Virus record (IMG/VR): IMGVR_UViG_3300046167_000167
Location: 1-53,240 of that record
DNA length: 53,240 bases
Strand: one strand, 5' to 3'
From: a virus
The position numbers were made by a program, and so were the translations under genes. The notes beneath the pieces were generated by a model. The model worked only from the letters and a program-made list of their open reading frames with translations. It did not search any database and was not told the origin of the DNA. Positions 35,359 to 42,404 of this stretch are shown here, piece by piece (position 1 is the first letter of the stretch; each line of letters opens with the position of its first letter).

Positions 35359-35388
35359 GTATAAATAACACCTGACGTATTATTGGTT

Positions 35389-36156
35389 TTAATAATCACA
35401 ATTAAGTACCTTAGTTATTCGTTTAACTGATAGGCACTTTAGATCCTCGCTTGTGAGTCTTACAAATAGCTTAGTTCCAAGCGCCTTACTAATGCGTAAT
35501 GCCTTTTTAGATGCATCCTTGTCAAGAACTAAATATTTTGTGGAATATAAATGCAGAGAATTTTTAATTGCTGGAGTGACATTAGTACCAAGCAACGCCA
35601 CACCAACTAATCCATCAATCCGACTCACACTACAGGCGCTAGGGGCATCCTCAACTAAGACTGCGGTTTCACCTGTACCAATGTGTATTCCTTCGGGAAG
35701 TGATCCATATGTAATCCACTTAGGTCCGTATGCTTTGAGTGATCTACCTACTGCACCTTCTCCATTACAGAATAACACCCGGTCTTCAGCGGGAGCATAT
35801 CGGACATCTACCAAACCGCTTTCGTATGCTTCTAGGCTGTTGTTCTTTTCTAGGTAGTCGATGGCTGGTTGATGGTTTCTGACTGATGTAGTCATCGAAG
35901 GTACAGGCTTTCTAAAAGCAGTCTTCATGCTAACTTCATTTGCTAGATAGTTTTTGACTGCCTGAAGGTTACGTTTACCTGTGTAAATTCCTTTGGCAGA
36001 GCAACTGGCTCTGTAACAGTTCCACATTAACTTACCATCAATCTTTGATAGAGCTAACTTCTTTGGTTGATAGCAAAATGGACAGGTTATTACTTTTGTA
36101 ACACCTTCTTGGATAGGTATATCTTTTATTATCTGTAGTTGTTCTTGATAGGTCAT
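35389..36156 (-). CDS. DNA primase (zinc ribbon plus TOPRIM)
   Basis: 255 residues. An N-terminal zinc ribbon uses C25, C28, C47 and C52. The TOPRIM fold shows LVEDAPSA (E169, D170) and the LVLDKDASKKAL segment (D212, D214). This is the layout of the primase half of T7 gp4-type proteins, here without the helicase, which is a separate gene. It primes lagging-strand synthesis. It is the first gene of the leftward replication operon and follows a possible promoter. Confidence 0.85.
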   Translation of the reverse strand: MTYQEQLQIIKDIPIQEGVTKVITCPFCYQPKKLALSKIDGKLMWNCYRASCSAKGIYTGKRNLQAVKNYLANEVSMKTAFRKPVPSMTTSVRNHQPAIDYLEKNNSLEAYESGLVDVRYAPAEDRVLFCNGEGAVGRSLKAYGPKWITYGSLPEGIHIGTGETAVLVEDAPSACSVSRIDGLVGVALLGTNVTPAIKNSLHLYSTKYLVLDKDASKKALRISKALGTKLFVRLTSEDLKCLSVKRITKVLNCDY

Positions 36157-36201
36157 TTACTAGCCGTTGGTTATACTGCCCCTCCAAAGGGACAGCGTCA
36201 G

Positions 36202-36227
36202 CTTATACAGATTACTAAACCTGTCAA
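36202..36227 (-). promoter_or_regulatory. Possible promoter for the leftward replication operon
   Basis: On the - strand a perfect TTGACA (36227-36222) and TATAAG (36207-36202) separated by only 14 bases. The short spacer makes it weak or dependent on an activator. It is the best candidate upstream of primase. Confidence 0.3.
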
Positions 36228-36330
36228 CACCTAATTAAATGCTTTTGTAAATGTTTTACCACGCCACTTAAAGTTAGTAGGTATTTATAATAATCGTTAA
36301 TTTATCGTTTAAATACAATACTTCCTACCA

Positions 36331-36369
36331 CTCAATTGGTCGTAGGTTCGATCCCTACCGCCGGAGCCA
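36331..36369 (+). other. Probable attP: 3' end of a tRNA gene without the rest
   Basis: The 39 bases contain a T-arm (GTAGG-TTCGATC-CCTAC) followed by CGCCGGA, G and CCA, i.e. acceptor strand, discriminator and CCA end. The upstream half of a tRNA is absent. Together with the bases before the T-arm (ATTGGTC) and discriminator G it looks most like an alphaproteobacterial tRNA-Asn 3' end. A tRNA 3' fragment about 0.85 kb from an integrase gene is a standard phage attachment core. The surrounding 314-base gap is AT-rich on its left side. Confidence 0.75.
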
Positions 36370-36405
36370 TTTGTTTATATAACAGTCACTTACCTCAGTA
36401 ATGTA

Positions 36406-36461
36406 GAAAAAATGGCATGGCAGAATGCATCGTGGCAGTCTGCCATTTCTACCATTTTTTC
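36406..36461 (-). terminator. Two-step hairpin terminator after thyX
   Basis: Outer arms GAAAAAATGG (36406-36415) and CCATTTTTTC (36452-36461) and inner arms TGGCAGA (36418-36424) and TCTGCCA (36439-36445) are all perfect. On the - strand the outer arm supplies six Ts, stopping leftward transcription from the integrase/thyX genes just before attP. Confidence 0.75.
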
Positions 36462-36470
36462 AAAGGTAAC

Positions 36471-37220
36471 TTACTGATTCTCACGCTCTTTAGCTCGTTG
36501 GCGTTCTTCGGCAGTCATTGATCGGATGGTAGGATACTCTTTTCCCATCAACGCGGCCCACGATACGGGAAACAATTCTTCCATATATTCGCTGATCTTA
36601 TTGGCTACCACCCGGCTCTCATACTGGGTGTCATGGGCGCAACGAAGCTTACACATCTTGCTCACGGCCTTCAGGCTACCTGACCACACCCAAGAGCTTA
36701 ACATCGACTGAGGAAGCAGCATACGGGCTTGCTCTGCGGCAACGCCTTGGGCAATCATCTTTCTGTAATCACCCAAGCACTTTTCATGTATCTCTTTAGC
36801 GTAAATATTGGGAAAGTACTGGGACTCTGCCGCACCGCTGGACCCTTGCTTTGAGTTTTTAGGTTTACCACGCCATTCGTCTGGAGTGTAGAACTCAGGG
36901 TCGGTGTCGATGTAGCGGCGGCTGACCTGATTCCAAGGCATATACTCATGTTTCTGAAGTTGGGCGATACAGAATACAGGGGCCGTGCATCTGAAGGTTA
37001 CAAATGCGTGGTTAAAGGGACTGTAGTGTTGGTGATCAGCTAAGTACTTAATAAGTTTTTTATCACTGTCGTGGATGACGGGTATCATATTACTATCTGA
37101 TGAACCTGTGTAGCCCAAAGCTACACTTTTCTTGTCGTAACTGACCCTCGCCGCATCTACCACTGATAGATCGTCGCCAGTGTGTCGCACATACTCTACA
37201 GTTATTTGTTCTACACCCAT
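36471..37220 (-). CDS. thyX: Flavin-dependent thymidylate synthase (ThyX) with altered signature
   Basis: 249 residues. It makes dTMP from dUMP using FAD, NADPH and methylene-tetrahydrofolate. The YSPFNHAFVTFRCTAPVF segment and the signature region are clear. The family signature RHRxxSxNxxSxR reads here K90-H91-E92-YMPWNQV-S100-R101-R102: the two Arg of RHR are Lys and Glu, while His, Ser100 and Arg102 are kept. A gain of a Glu at an FAD-binding position is unusual. It lies directly after integrase, apart from the other nucleotide genes, and is followed by a terminator. Confidence 0.9.
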   Translation of the reverse strand: MGVEQITVEYVRHTGDDLSVVDAARVSYDKKSVALGYTGSSDSNMIPVIHDSDKKLIKYLADHQHYSPFNHAFVTFRCTAPVFCIAQLQKHEYMPWNQVSRRYIDTDPEFYTPDEWRGKPKNSKQGSSGAAESQYFPNIYAKEIHEKCLGDYRKMIAQGVAAEQARMLLPQSMLSSWVWSGSLKAVSKMCKLRCAHDTQYESRVVANKISEYMEELFPVSWAALMGKEYPTIRSMTAEERQRAKERENQ

Positions 37221-38348
37221 TTATAGTAATCCTCTTTTAGTATTAGCTGCGGTACTTTCAGTCTCGCCCTCGATTGCGTAGACTACTAGCATCGAAGGGT
37301 TCTTGTGGCCTGTGAGGGACATCAACTGTCTGTCAGTACATCCTGATTGGCTTGCATGGGTTGCTCCAGTGCGCCGTAGGTCAGACATCCAGATTGTCGA
37401 ATACTTTTGACTGCCATCTTTGTTGAATTGTCCCTCTAAGGCGACTTCAGGTAGACCGTAGCCATCAGCCATCTTTCGGAAGATCTTGTTGCATCTATCC
37501 TGCGTGAACGGCTTGCCAGTATTTTCGTTGGCGAAGATGTAATCGTCTGAATTACGCTTGGCGTGAAGGTGCAGACGATCTTGTACAGCATTGGTGACCT
37601 TAATACGCATCTGCTTTCCTGTCTTTTGCTGGGTAAAATTAGACACTCCAGTAAGCCCATCAATGTTGGCCCACTTCATCGATCGTACATCAACAGGACG
37701 CTGGCAGAACTCAAAGCACATACGGATCATAGTACCCATGCTATAGAAGCCTTGTTCGTCACAGTACTCAATCATCCCGTCGATTTGATCTAATTCCCAT
37801 AAGACCCGACGAACAGGAAGTTGCGGAAGCTTGACCAATGCAAACGGGTTAGCCTTGACCTTCCCTGCGCGGAGAGCTTCGTTCCAAATGATCTTTAGAA
37901 CCTTGAAGGTGTGGTTAGCTTTGTGTGTACTGATCTTATTAGCTATGTGTAGCCACAGTGCGTTAGCATATTCGTAGTCAACGTCTGACACATGAAGTTT
38001 ACCAAAAGGTTTACCAGTAACGTGTTCGGGTAGAACGTGCCTGATGTGGTCATCGTATGACCGCTTGGTAGAAGGACTAGCTATAGTCTGAAACTTCATG
38101 GAATTTTTATAATATTCAGTCAGAGCTTCGACTGACCGTTTATCTACAAATACATCCTCGACATTACCTGCCTTCCAAGCTTCAAACTTACGTTTCAGTT
38201 CATACCCACGGGCGTTAGCCTCGGCGCTGTCAGTAAGTGTGTCTCGCTTTAGATCTGGGAACGCTCTGAGTAGTTCGTCGGTGGGCCTGATGTCATAGAC
38301 GCGGGTGTTACCTTTCATTCGAGGGCGGACATAGGGAGCTTTAGCCAT
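37221..38348 (-). CDS. int: Tyrosine-type site-specific integrase
   Basis: 375 residues from ATG 38348 (MAKAPYVRPRMKG), overlapping the previous stop by eight bases; a longer frame is not used. The C-terminal catalytic domain shows the first Arg in FCQRPVDVRSM, Lys in QQKTGKQ, box II SDLRRTGATHA, LTGHKNPS and the nucleophile Tyr in MLVVYAIEG. The usual His of HxLR is Ser here. The N-terminal part contains a core-binding SAM-like domain. It should recombine attP (36331-36369) with a host tRNA gene. No excisionase is recognised, though the two small upstream genes are candidates. Confidence 0.9.
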   Translation of the reverse strand: MAKAPYVRPRMKGNTRVYDIRPTDELLRAFPDLKRDTLTDSAEANARGYELKRKFEAWKAGNVEDVFVDKRSVEALTEYYKNSMKFQTIASPSTKRSYDDHIRHVLPEHVTGKPFGKLHVSDVDYEYANALWLHIANKISTHKANHTFKVLKIIWNEALRAGKVKANPFALVKLPQLPVRRVLWELDQIDGMIEYCDEQGFYSMGTMIRMCFEFCQRPVDVRSMKWANIDGLTGVSNFTQQKTGKQMRIKVTNAVQDRLHLHAKRNSDDYIFANENTGKPFTQDRCNKIFRKMADGYGLPEVALEGQFNKDGSQKYSTIWMSDLRRTGATHASQSGCTDRQLMSLTGHKNPSMLVVYAIEGETESTAANTKRGLL

Positions 38349-38360
38349 TAGACAGACCCT
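38341..38360 (-). repeat. Gene-junction repeat, copy 1
   Basis: TTAGCCATTAGACAGACCCT at the stop/start junction of the 95-residue gene and integrase. It matches 19 of 20 bases of 38621-38640, exactly 280 bases away. Confidence 0.85.
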
Positions 38361-38628
38361 TTCTGTAGTCTTGCCAAAGCAGACTGTAGGAGATTTCGTG
38401 GTACTGGCAGTAGCCGATAGCAGCATACATAGTCTTTGCATCCGTACTATCGTCTATCTCTGCATAGATACCGTCTTCCCGCATTTCTAACGTGAACCAG
38501 TAGTTCTCATCATCGTGCCAGTGTAGCTGAGTAGCTTCCTTAGTGGTGCTACAGTGCATTTGACCAATAACCTCAGTCAGACCGCCAATAGACCATATAA
38601 ACTTGCTGAATACTGCTTCCTTAGACAT
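38341..38628 (-). CDS. Small hypothetical protein of the integrase operon
   Basis: 95 residues from ATG 38628 (MSKEAVFSKFIWSI), rich in Trp/His/Tyr in the middle (LHWHDDENYWFTLEM). It overlaps genes on both sides by eight bases, and both junctions are copies of the same 20-base sequence, so it ends GLSNG while its upstream neighbour ends GLSNV. It is placed like an excisionase or regulator but has no recognised motif. Confidence 0.65.
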   Translation of the reverse strand: MSKEAVFSKFIWSIGGLTEVIGQMHCSTTKEATQLHWHDDENYWFTLEMREDGIYAEIDDSTDAKTMYAAIGYCQYHEISYSLLWQDYRKGLSNG

Positions 38629-38640
38629 TAGACAGACCCT
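38621..38640 (-). repeat. Gene-junction repeat, copy 2
   Basis: TTAGACATTAGACAGACCCT at the stop/start junction of the 85- and 95-residue genes; see copy 1. Confidence 0.85.
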
Positions 38641-38878
38641 CATACTGCTCAATTGCGTAGAGCATCTTCAGCATTATATTTACGTCCCGCTTTCGGAACT
38701 CTAGGTGGCGTGTGGTCTGGCAGACAACGTCATCACCGTGTTCAAAGTTCTGTGCGTGGTAGTCCTGCGCCAGAGCTTTAATCTCTTCCAAAGTGAAGCA
38801 CACCTTAACGTCTGATGGGCTAGATACTTCTGCTATGCTGCGTGTAGGTTCAACGCAATTTCCTAATTCAAAGTTCAT
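38621..38878 (-). CDS. First gene of the integrase operon, hypothetical
   Basis: 85 residues from ATG 38878 (MNFELGNCVEP), chosen because the repeated AACCAACCAACAAGGACCAAT leader with its AAGGA ribosome site stands right before it. The C-terminal half is helical and charged (FRKRDVNIMLKMLYAIEQYE). No helix-turn-helix is evident. It is transcribed from the operator-bearing promoter at 38912-38940 and overlaps the next gene. Confidence 0.65.
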   Translation of the reverse strand: MNFELGNCVEPTRSIAEVSSPSDVKVCFTLEEIKALAQDYHAQNFEHGDDVVCQTTRHLEFRKRDVNIMLKMLYAIEQYEGLSNV

Positions 38879-38881
38879 GTT

Positions 38882-38903
38882 ATTGGTCCTTGTTGGTTGG
38901 TTA
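38882..38903 (-). promoter_or_regulatory. AACCAACC leader with ribosome site
   Basis: Reads TAACCAACCAACAAGGACCA-AT on the - strand, immediately before the ATG at 38878. One of six copies of this leader in the window and the only one on this strand. Confidence 0.65.
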
Positions 38904-38954
38904 ACAGGGCCATCTAACAAATAAGTTAACAGGCAGTCAAGTAAAAGTTAACAG
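38900..38954 (-). promoter_or_regulatory. Integrase-operon promoter overlaid by three GTTAACAG operators
   Basis: On the - strand TTGACT (38940-38935), 17 bases, TTAGAT (38917-38912). Three identical GTTAACAG octamers lie at 38900-38907, 38925-38932 and 38947-38954: downstream of the -10, within the spacer and upstream of the -35. Such spacing suggests a repressor or integrase/excisionase-binding array. A fourth copy, in opposite orientation, is in the noncoding DNA at 41653-41660. Confidence 0.6.
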
Positions 38955-38958
38955 TCAC

Positions 38959-38982
38959 AAAAAAAGACTGCCGAAGCAGTCT
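38959..38982 (-). terminator. Rho-independent terminator with UUCG loop
   Basis: On the - strand AGACTGC (38982-38976), loop TTCG, GCAGTCT (38971-38965), then six Ts. It isolates the 67-residue gene to its right from the integrase operon promoter. Confidence 0.9.
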
Positions 38983-39009
38983 GATTTCCCCACGCGAACT
39001 GGTGTATAT

Positions 39010-39213
39010 TCAGGTGGCAGATACCTTATATAGTATGTCCCACTTATCAAACGATACATCAGTCTCATGGGGCATTGCCACCGCCGCATTTGATTTCTGC
39101 ATATATACAACGACATAGTCTTTTTTAAGTTTATCCGCTGAAGTTAAAGCATCATATAACGCTTCGCTAATCTCTAGTGCCTGCTTAGTGTTTATATTAA
39201 GTGTAGTTGTCAT
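39010..39213 (-). CDS. Small hypothetical protein at the divergent control region
   Basis: 67 residues from ATG 39213 (MTTTLNINTKQALEIS), preceded by GGAG. It is a single-gene unit with a promoter-like pair upstream (39297-39325) and a strong terminator behind. It stands where a temperate phage repressor would be expected, but no helix-turn-helix is evident. The unit is bracketed by a near-repeat, TTTCCCC(A/G)CGCGAAC, at 38986-39000 and about 39268-39282. Confidence 0.6.
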   Translation of the reverse strand: MTTTLNINTKQALEISEALYDALTSADKLKKDYVVVYMQKSNAAVAMPHETDVSFDKWDILYKVSAT

Positions 39214-39296
39214 TGTATCTCCGTTTCTCTTTAGAACTTGTTTTATTAAGTGGGAGATAAAAGAAAATTTCCCCGCGCGAACACGCCATACATCAC

Positions 39297-39325
39297 TGCA
39301 TATTAGTATCACTTAGATAATACAA
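39297..39325 (-). promoter_or_regulatory. Candidate promoter for the 67-residue gene
   Basis: On the - strand TTGTAT (39325-39320), 17 bases, TATGCA (39302-39297). Modest match. Confidence 0.35.
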
Positions 39326-39428
39326 GTTCTTTCTGGGACGTTGGGCGGCAGGTTGCTCAAATAAAAAATTGCGCTTAATTAAAATATCTCTGACGGTTTT
39401 ACTCAGGTATTACGTTTGATATTAGCAG

Positions 39429-39457
39429 TTGATTTTGATGAGTGGCACATATATACA
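39429..39457 (+). promoter_or_regulatory. Promoter of the rightward accessory block
   Basis: TTGATT (39429-39434), 17 bases, TATACA (39452-39457), firing toward the 39.5-kb genes and facing away from the promoters above. A small CGGC-TCTG-GCCG hairpin followed by five Ts lies shortly after it, a possible weak attenuator. Confidence 0.55.
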
Positions 39458-39484
39458 CTTAGGGCGGCTCTGGCCGTTTTTCGA

Positions 39485-39506
39485 AACCAACCAATGGAGA
39501 CCAATC
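39485..39506 (+). promoter_or_regulatory. AACCAACC leader with GGAGA ribosome site
   Basis: AACCAACCAATGGAGACCAA-TC just before ATG 39509; its presence decides that start over the upstream in-frame ATG at 39416, which overlaps the promoter. Confidence 0.65.
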
Positions 39507-39508
39507 AC

Positions 39509-39691
39509 ATGATCACTATGAACCAACTTGTGGCCATCGAAGCCGCCACACATAACCGCAAGACGCCCTCAGATATCGATGCGCTGCTTGCTACCACCTA
39601 CTTCAGCCAATCGCTGCAAGAACAGCGCGAGATGGGCGAACTGTCCCTGCCGCAGTTTATTCGTGTTCTAAAAAAGGGAGGGCAATCATAA
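39509..39691 (+). CDS. Small hypothetical protein, first of the accessory block
   Basis: 60 residues from ATG 39509 (MITMNQLVAIEAATH). Helical; contains a short TPSDIDALLATTYFSQSLQE stretch. It joins the next gene by TAATG. The coding sequence uses more G/C-ending codons than the replication genes. No family recognised. Confidence 0.6.
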   Translation: MITMNQLVAIEAATHNRKTPSDIDALLATTYFSQSLQEQREMGELSLPQFIRVLKKGGQS

Positions 39692-39900
39692 TGACACTGA
39701 TCGCAAACTACCCGACCAAAAAGAACTGCAAAGAGCATATTGGCCAGCGCCTGCACTACTTAGAGACCAGCCTGTTTGGCCCTGAGTATCAGGCGAATGG
39801 AAAGCTGACTGTTTGCAACCGCCCTCATATCACCGGGCATGGACGCGAATGGTTTGGTCAGATCGTCATGAAAGACGGCCTGATCGCCTCAGTATCGTGA
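39691..39900 (+). CDS. Small hypothetical protein
   Basis: 69 residues, starting MTLIANYPTKKNCKEHIGQR, with a beta-like C-terminal half containing HITGHGREWFGQIVMKDG. Coupled by TAATG to the gene before. No family recognised. A 118-base gap with another leader copy follows. Confidence 0.6.
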   Translation: MTLIANYPTKKNCKEHIGQRLHYLETSLFGPEYQANGKLTVCNRPHITGHGREWFGQIVMKDGLIASVS

Positions 39901-39971
39901 GGTGCGACTGTTCATAATTTGCTATGGAGCCGGATCGCTCTGGCTCGATATCCTTACAATTTTGTTTACTT

Positions 39972-39996
39972 AACCAACCAACCAACAAGACCAATC
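39972..39996 (+). promoter_or_regulatory. AACCAACC leader upstream of the DUF932-like gene
   Basis: AACCAACCAACCAACAAGAC followed by CAATC. Here it is 23 bases from the ATG at 40019, where an additional AAAGGA site serves as ribosome site, so the leader is not only a Shine-Dalgarno. Confidence 0.6.
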
Positions 39997-40018
39997 TTTG
40001 ATCGTGAAAGGATCACAA

Positions 40019-40915
40019 ATGTTAGACTTCCAAAACTTTAATCACGCCCTCGAACTGCCAACCAATATTGACTTCGCCCCAGCCTTTGAGGCCTCGCGAT
40101 TGGCAAAGCACAAATTTGTCATAAACGAAGTGACAGGCGAAGTGATCGGACACGTTGGCGACACCTTTACCTGTGCATCTCATCGTGACTTTTTCGAGGG
40201 TGTATTCAGTCAGGTGCAAGAGAACCTGACATCTGAAGACATCGAAGGTGCAGAGATCAGCTACAAGAATGGCCGCTCAAATGCATTCGCCATGATGGAT
40301 GTGCAGCTCCCTTCGGTCAGCTCTGAGATCGTCACCACCAACGGCCACACAACAAAATTGGCCCAGCGTATCATCGCACTGCACTCTATCGATGGCGGCA
40401 GCGGATCGAATACTACGCTGTTCGGAAACATCGATAATTTTTGTTTAAACGGTCAGGTCTCCGGCGAATACTCTACAGTCCGCCGCCGGAACACTTCGCA
40501 GTTTTCAGTCGAGGCTTTTATCAAGCAACTGCGTCAGTCAAAGAATGACTTCTATCTACAATCAGAACAGCTCCAGCAATTTGCCCAGACTGAACTGGCG
40601 GACAATACAGTGAAGCGGCTGTTGGATAGTATGCTGAACACTGCCAAGCCTGATCCAGAGGCCAAGCGCCGGAACGTCGAGACCAAGGCCGATAAAATGT
40701 TCAAACTGTACCGGGATGAGGTCCAAGTGCGCGGTGCAAATAAGTTTGCTCTGGTCAGCGCGTTCTCGAATTATGCGACATATGCAGATGATCGAAACGG
40801 CTTCAACCTGCGGAACACCGCCAACAAGAATGAGACCAAGGCGACATCGATGATGGCCCGTGAGCTTGAGGTCAACAAGTGGATGTCCGACAGCCGTTTC
40901 TTGGAGGCAGCGTAA
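40019..40915 (+). CDS. DUF932-like protein
   Basis: 298 residues from ATG 40019 (MLDFQNFNHALELP); an upstream start at 39998 lies within the leader. The order of segments, an HxFVINEVTGEVIGHVGDTF strand pair, a RIIALHSIDGGSGSNTTLFG core and a FCLNGQ segment, resembles DUF932 proteins of phages and plasmids, whose function is not known to me. It is the largest protein of the accessory block. The gene is relatively G/C-rich and joins the next by TAATG. Confidence 0.55.
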   Translation: MLDFQNFNHALELPTNIDFAPAFEASRLAKHKFVINEVTGEVIGHVGDTFTCASHRDFFEGVFSQVQENLTSEDIEGAEISYKNGRSNAFAMMDVQLPSVSSEIVTTNGHTTKLAQRIIALHSIDGGSGSNTTLFGNIDNFCLNGQVSGEYSTVRRRNTSQFSVEAFIKQLRQSKNDFYLQSEQLQQFAQTELADNTVKRLLDSMLNTAKPDPEAKRRNVETKADKMFKLYRDEVQVRGANKFALVSAFSNYATYADDRNGFNLRNTANKNETKATSMMARELEVNKWMSDSRFLEAA

Positions 40916-41145
40916 TGCGCAAAATATATCAAAGCGAATTGAGCGAGTTTGTGGATTATTGCTGGGGATTTTATGGCACTGGCCAAGTCTATGATCTGGG
41001 AGCATCTCGCTCGGCAATCAGATCAGCTTGCAGGCTAGTGACCCACCGCAAAGATATTCCATTTGAAGGTTACACTTATGACCGTGAATATGTTCGCCAG
41101 ATTTTGGAGAGCATTGGCTATGAAGAAAAAGAGGGAGAAGTGTAA
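40915..41145 (+). CDS. Small hypothetical protein
   Basis: 76 residues from ATG 40915 (MRKIYQSELSEFVDYCWGFY). The pattern of an aromatic N-terminal helix, an Arg-rich helix (SRSAIRSACRLVTHRK) and an acidic end suggests a small folded, possibly nucleic-acid-binding protein. Coupled to both neighbours by TAATG. No family recognised. Confidence 0.6.
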   Translation: MRKIYQSELSEFVDYCWGFYGTGQVYDLGASRSAIRSACRLVTHRKDIPFEGYTYDREYVRQILESIGYEEKEGEV

Positions 41146-41522
41146 TGGGTTTGCATATACAAGTTTATCGCCCGTTTTTGGATGGTGTTGATTGCACAAA
41201 TGGTGGGGTCTCATCCTACGCCACCAGCCTATGCTTGGTGAATGCCGAAGGTCCATTCGAGCCATCTGCGGATGTCCCGGCAGTGATGTTGGTTCCCGGC
41301 AACGTGCCGGACAGTGTGAAAATTGTGCCGCTCGATGACGATGGTCAGCCTCGCAGTGGAACTATGTTCGGAGGTAATCTGGCTCGATCGTCTGACAGTC
41401 GGTTCGGTCAATTGCTGAGAACTATGCTGCATCCGATTGCGGCAGGTTCATACACATCTGGTAGTGTGGCCATTCACGATAGAATTGAGACAGCGGCTGA
41501 GGCTGAATTTTACAGCCGCTGA
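41145..41522 (+). CDS. Hypothetical protein
   Basis: 125 residues, beta-rich in appearance, starting MGLHIQVYRPFLDGVDCTNG with several Gly/Pro turns. It ends the first operon of the accessory block, right before a terminator. No family recognised. Confidence 0.6.
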   Translation: MGLHIQVYRPFLDGVDCTNGGVSSYATSLCLVNAEGPFEPSADVPAVMLVPGNVPDSVKIVPLDDDGQPRSGTMFGGNLARSSDSRFGQLLRTMLHPIAAGSYTSGSVAIHDRIETAAEAEFYSR

Positions 41523-41545
41523 TTAGACACTAATTTCTCCCAACT

Positions 41546-41574
41546 GGCCCCGGCAAATGCTGGGGTCTTTTTTT
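41546..41574 (+). terminator. Rho-independent terminator within the accessory block
   Basis: GGCCCCGGC (41546-41554), loop AAAT, GCTGGGGTC (41559-41567; two G-T pairs), then seven Ts. Confidence 0.85.
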
Positions 41575-41808
41575 GTCTTAGACCGCCCCAAAAATAGCAA
41601 AATCGCCGTACATTGCCGAAACGATCTTTTTTGATCTCAGATATGGCAGAAACTGTTAACGCACTCAGTGGCGCTCTCAGGCGCTCTCAGGCAATTTAGC
41701 TAAAATCTTATCTGTCACTTTATTAGTTGTTAAATTGCACCACTTACTTTAGTGTGGGGTCACGGGCAGTGTGCCTGACAACCAACCAACCAACCGGAGA
41801 CCAATCAA
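41575..41808 (+). promoter_or_regulatory. Noncoding control region for the second accessory operon
   Basis: It holds a CTGTTAAC octamer (41653-41660, like the integrase operators), a CTCAGTGG element (41664-41671) shared with the 43.8-44.3 kb repeat region, a tandem GGCGCTCTCA repeat after it, a weak promoter pair TTATCT-17-TAAATT (41708-41736), and the AACCAACC leader with GGAGACCAATC at 41780-41806 just before ATG 41809. Confidence 0.45.
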
Positions 41809-42069
41809 ATGACACAACCAAACTTAAATCTACTGAATGAAATGGCCGCTGACATCTTTGGCGGATACACAAAAGAAGTCGAACTGCGCAAAGTCAAAAA
41901 AGGTGGATATTTCAAACGCAAACCTACCGCAGCCGCTGAATATATTCGCAACCACTATAACCGCAAAGATCAGTTTGGACCTGCAAATTACTCATGTTCT
42001 GACAGCGAGGATATGAACCGGGAGATATTCCTGAAGCCTTCCACAATCGTTTATGTGGAGGCCTACTGA
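41809..42069 (+). CDS. Small hypothetical protein
   Basis: 86 residues, basic (VELRKVKKGGYFKRKP), starting right after the leader. The compact order of a helical N-terminus and a KxxxxAAEYIRNHYNRKD segment suggests a small DNA- or RNA-binding protein, but no family is recognised. Joined to the next gene by overlapping TGATG. Confidence 0.6.
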   Translation: MTQPNLNLLNEMAADIFGGYTKEVELRKVKKGGYFKRKPTAAAEYIRNHYNRKDQFGPANYSCSDSEDMNREIFLKPSTIVYVEAY

Positions 42070-42389
42070 TGCGCTTATATGTTAACAGCAAAGGCCAGTG
42101 GGCAGGGACGCAGGCAGAGGCCAAAAAGATCGACGCCCACCTGATCGATGTGCCGACAGATAAGCCGAGCCTGATTGCATTCCTAAACGGGCAGAAAAAG
42201 ACTGTGGCCGTCGAGGCTGTCGAGCCGACACCTGTCCCATCGAAAAAGCAGAGGCAGCACATCAGCCATGAACTGTTCGATGTGGCCAATCGTGCCACCA
42301 TCCAAGAACTTCAGACTGTGGTCTATCGCTATCTGATGCAGGTGGATGATGCCCTCGATCTGAATACCAAAAACCAACCAACCAAATAA
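42069..42389 (+). CDS. Hypothetical protein
   Basis: 106 residues. A beta-like N-terminus (MRLYVNSKGQWAGTQAEAKK) is followed by a linker and a helical C-terminal half (RATIQELQTVVYRYLMQVDD). No family recognised. Another leader copy starts inside its end. Confidence 0.6.
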   Translation: MRLYVNSKGQWAGTQAEAKKIDAHLIDVPTDKPSLIAFLNGQKKTVAVEAVEPTPVPSKKQRQHISHELFDVANRATIQELQTVVYRYLMQVDDALDLNTKNQPTK

Positions 42390-42402
42390 TCGGAGACCAA
42401 TC
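42372..42402 (+). promoter_or_regulatory. AACCAACC leader with GGAGA ribosome site
   Basis: AACCAACCAACCAAATAATC followed by GGAGACCAATC, overlapping the end of the preceding coding sequence and ending just before ATG 42405. Confidence 0.65.
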
Positions 42403-42404
42403 AA

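Noticed and set aside
36331-36369. A tRNA gene
   Set aside because: Only the T-arm, 3' acceptor strand and CCA are present; no D-arm, anticodon arm or 5' acceptor strand precede them, so it is read as an attP fragment.
39010-39213. CI-type repressor
   Set aside because: The position would fit, but 67 residues without a recognisable helix-turn-helix do not support the call.
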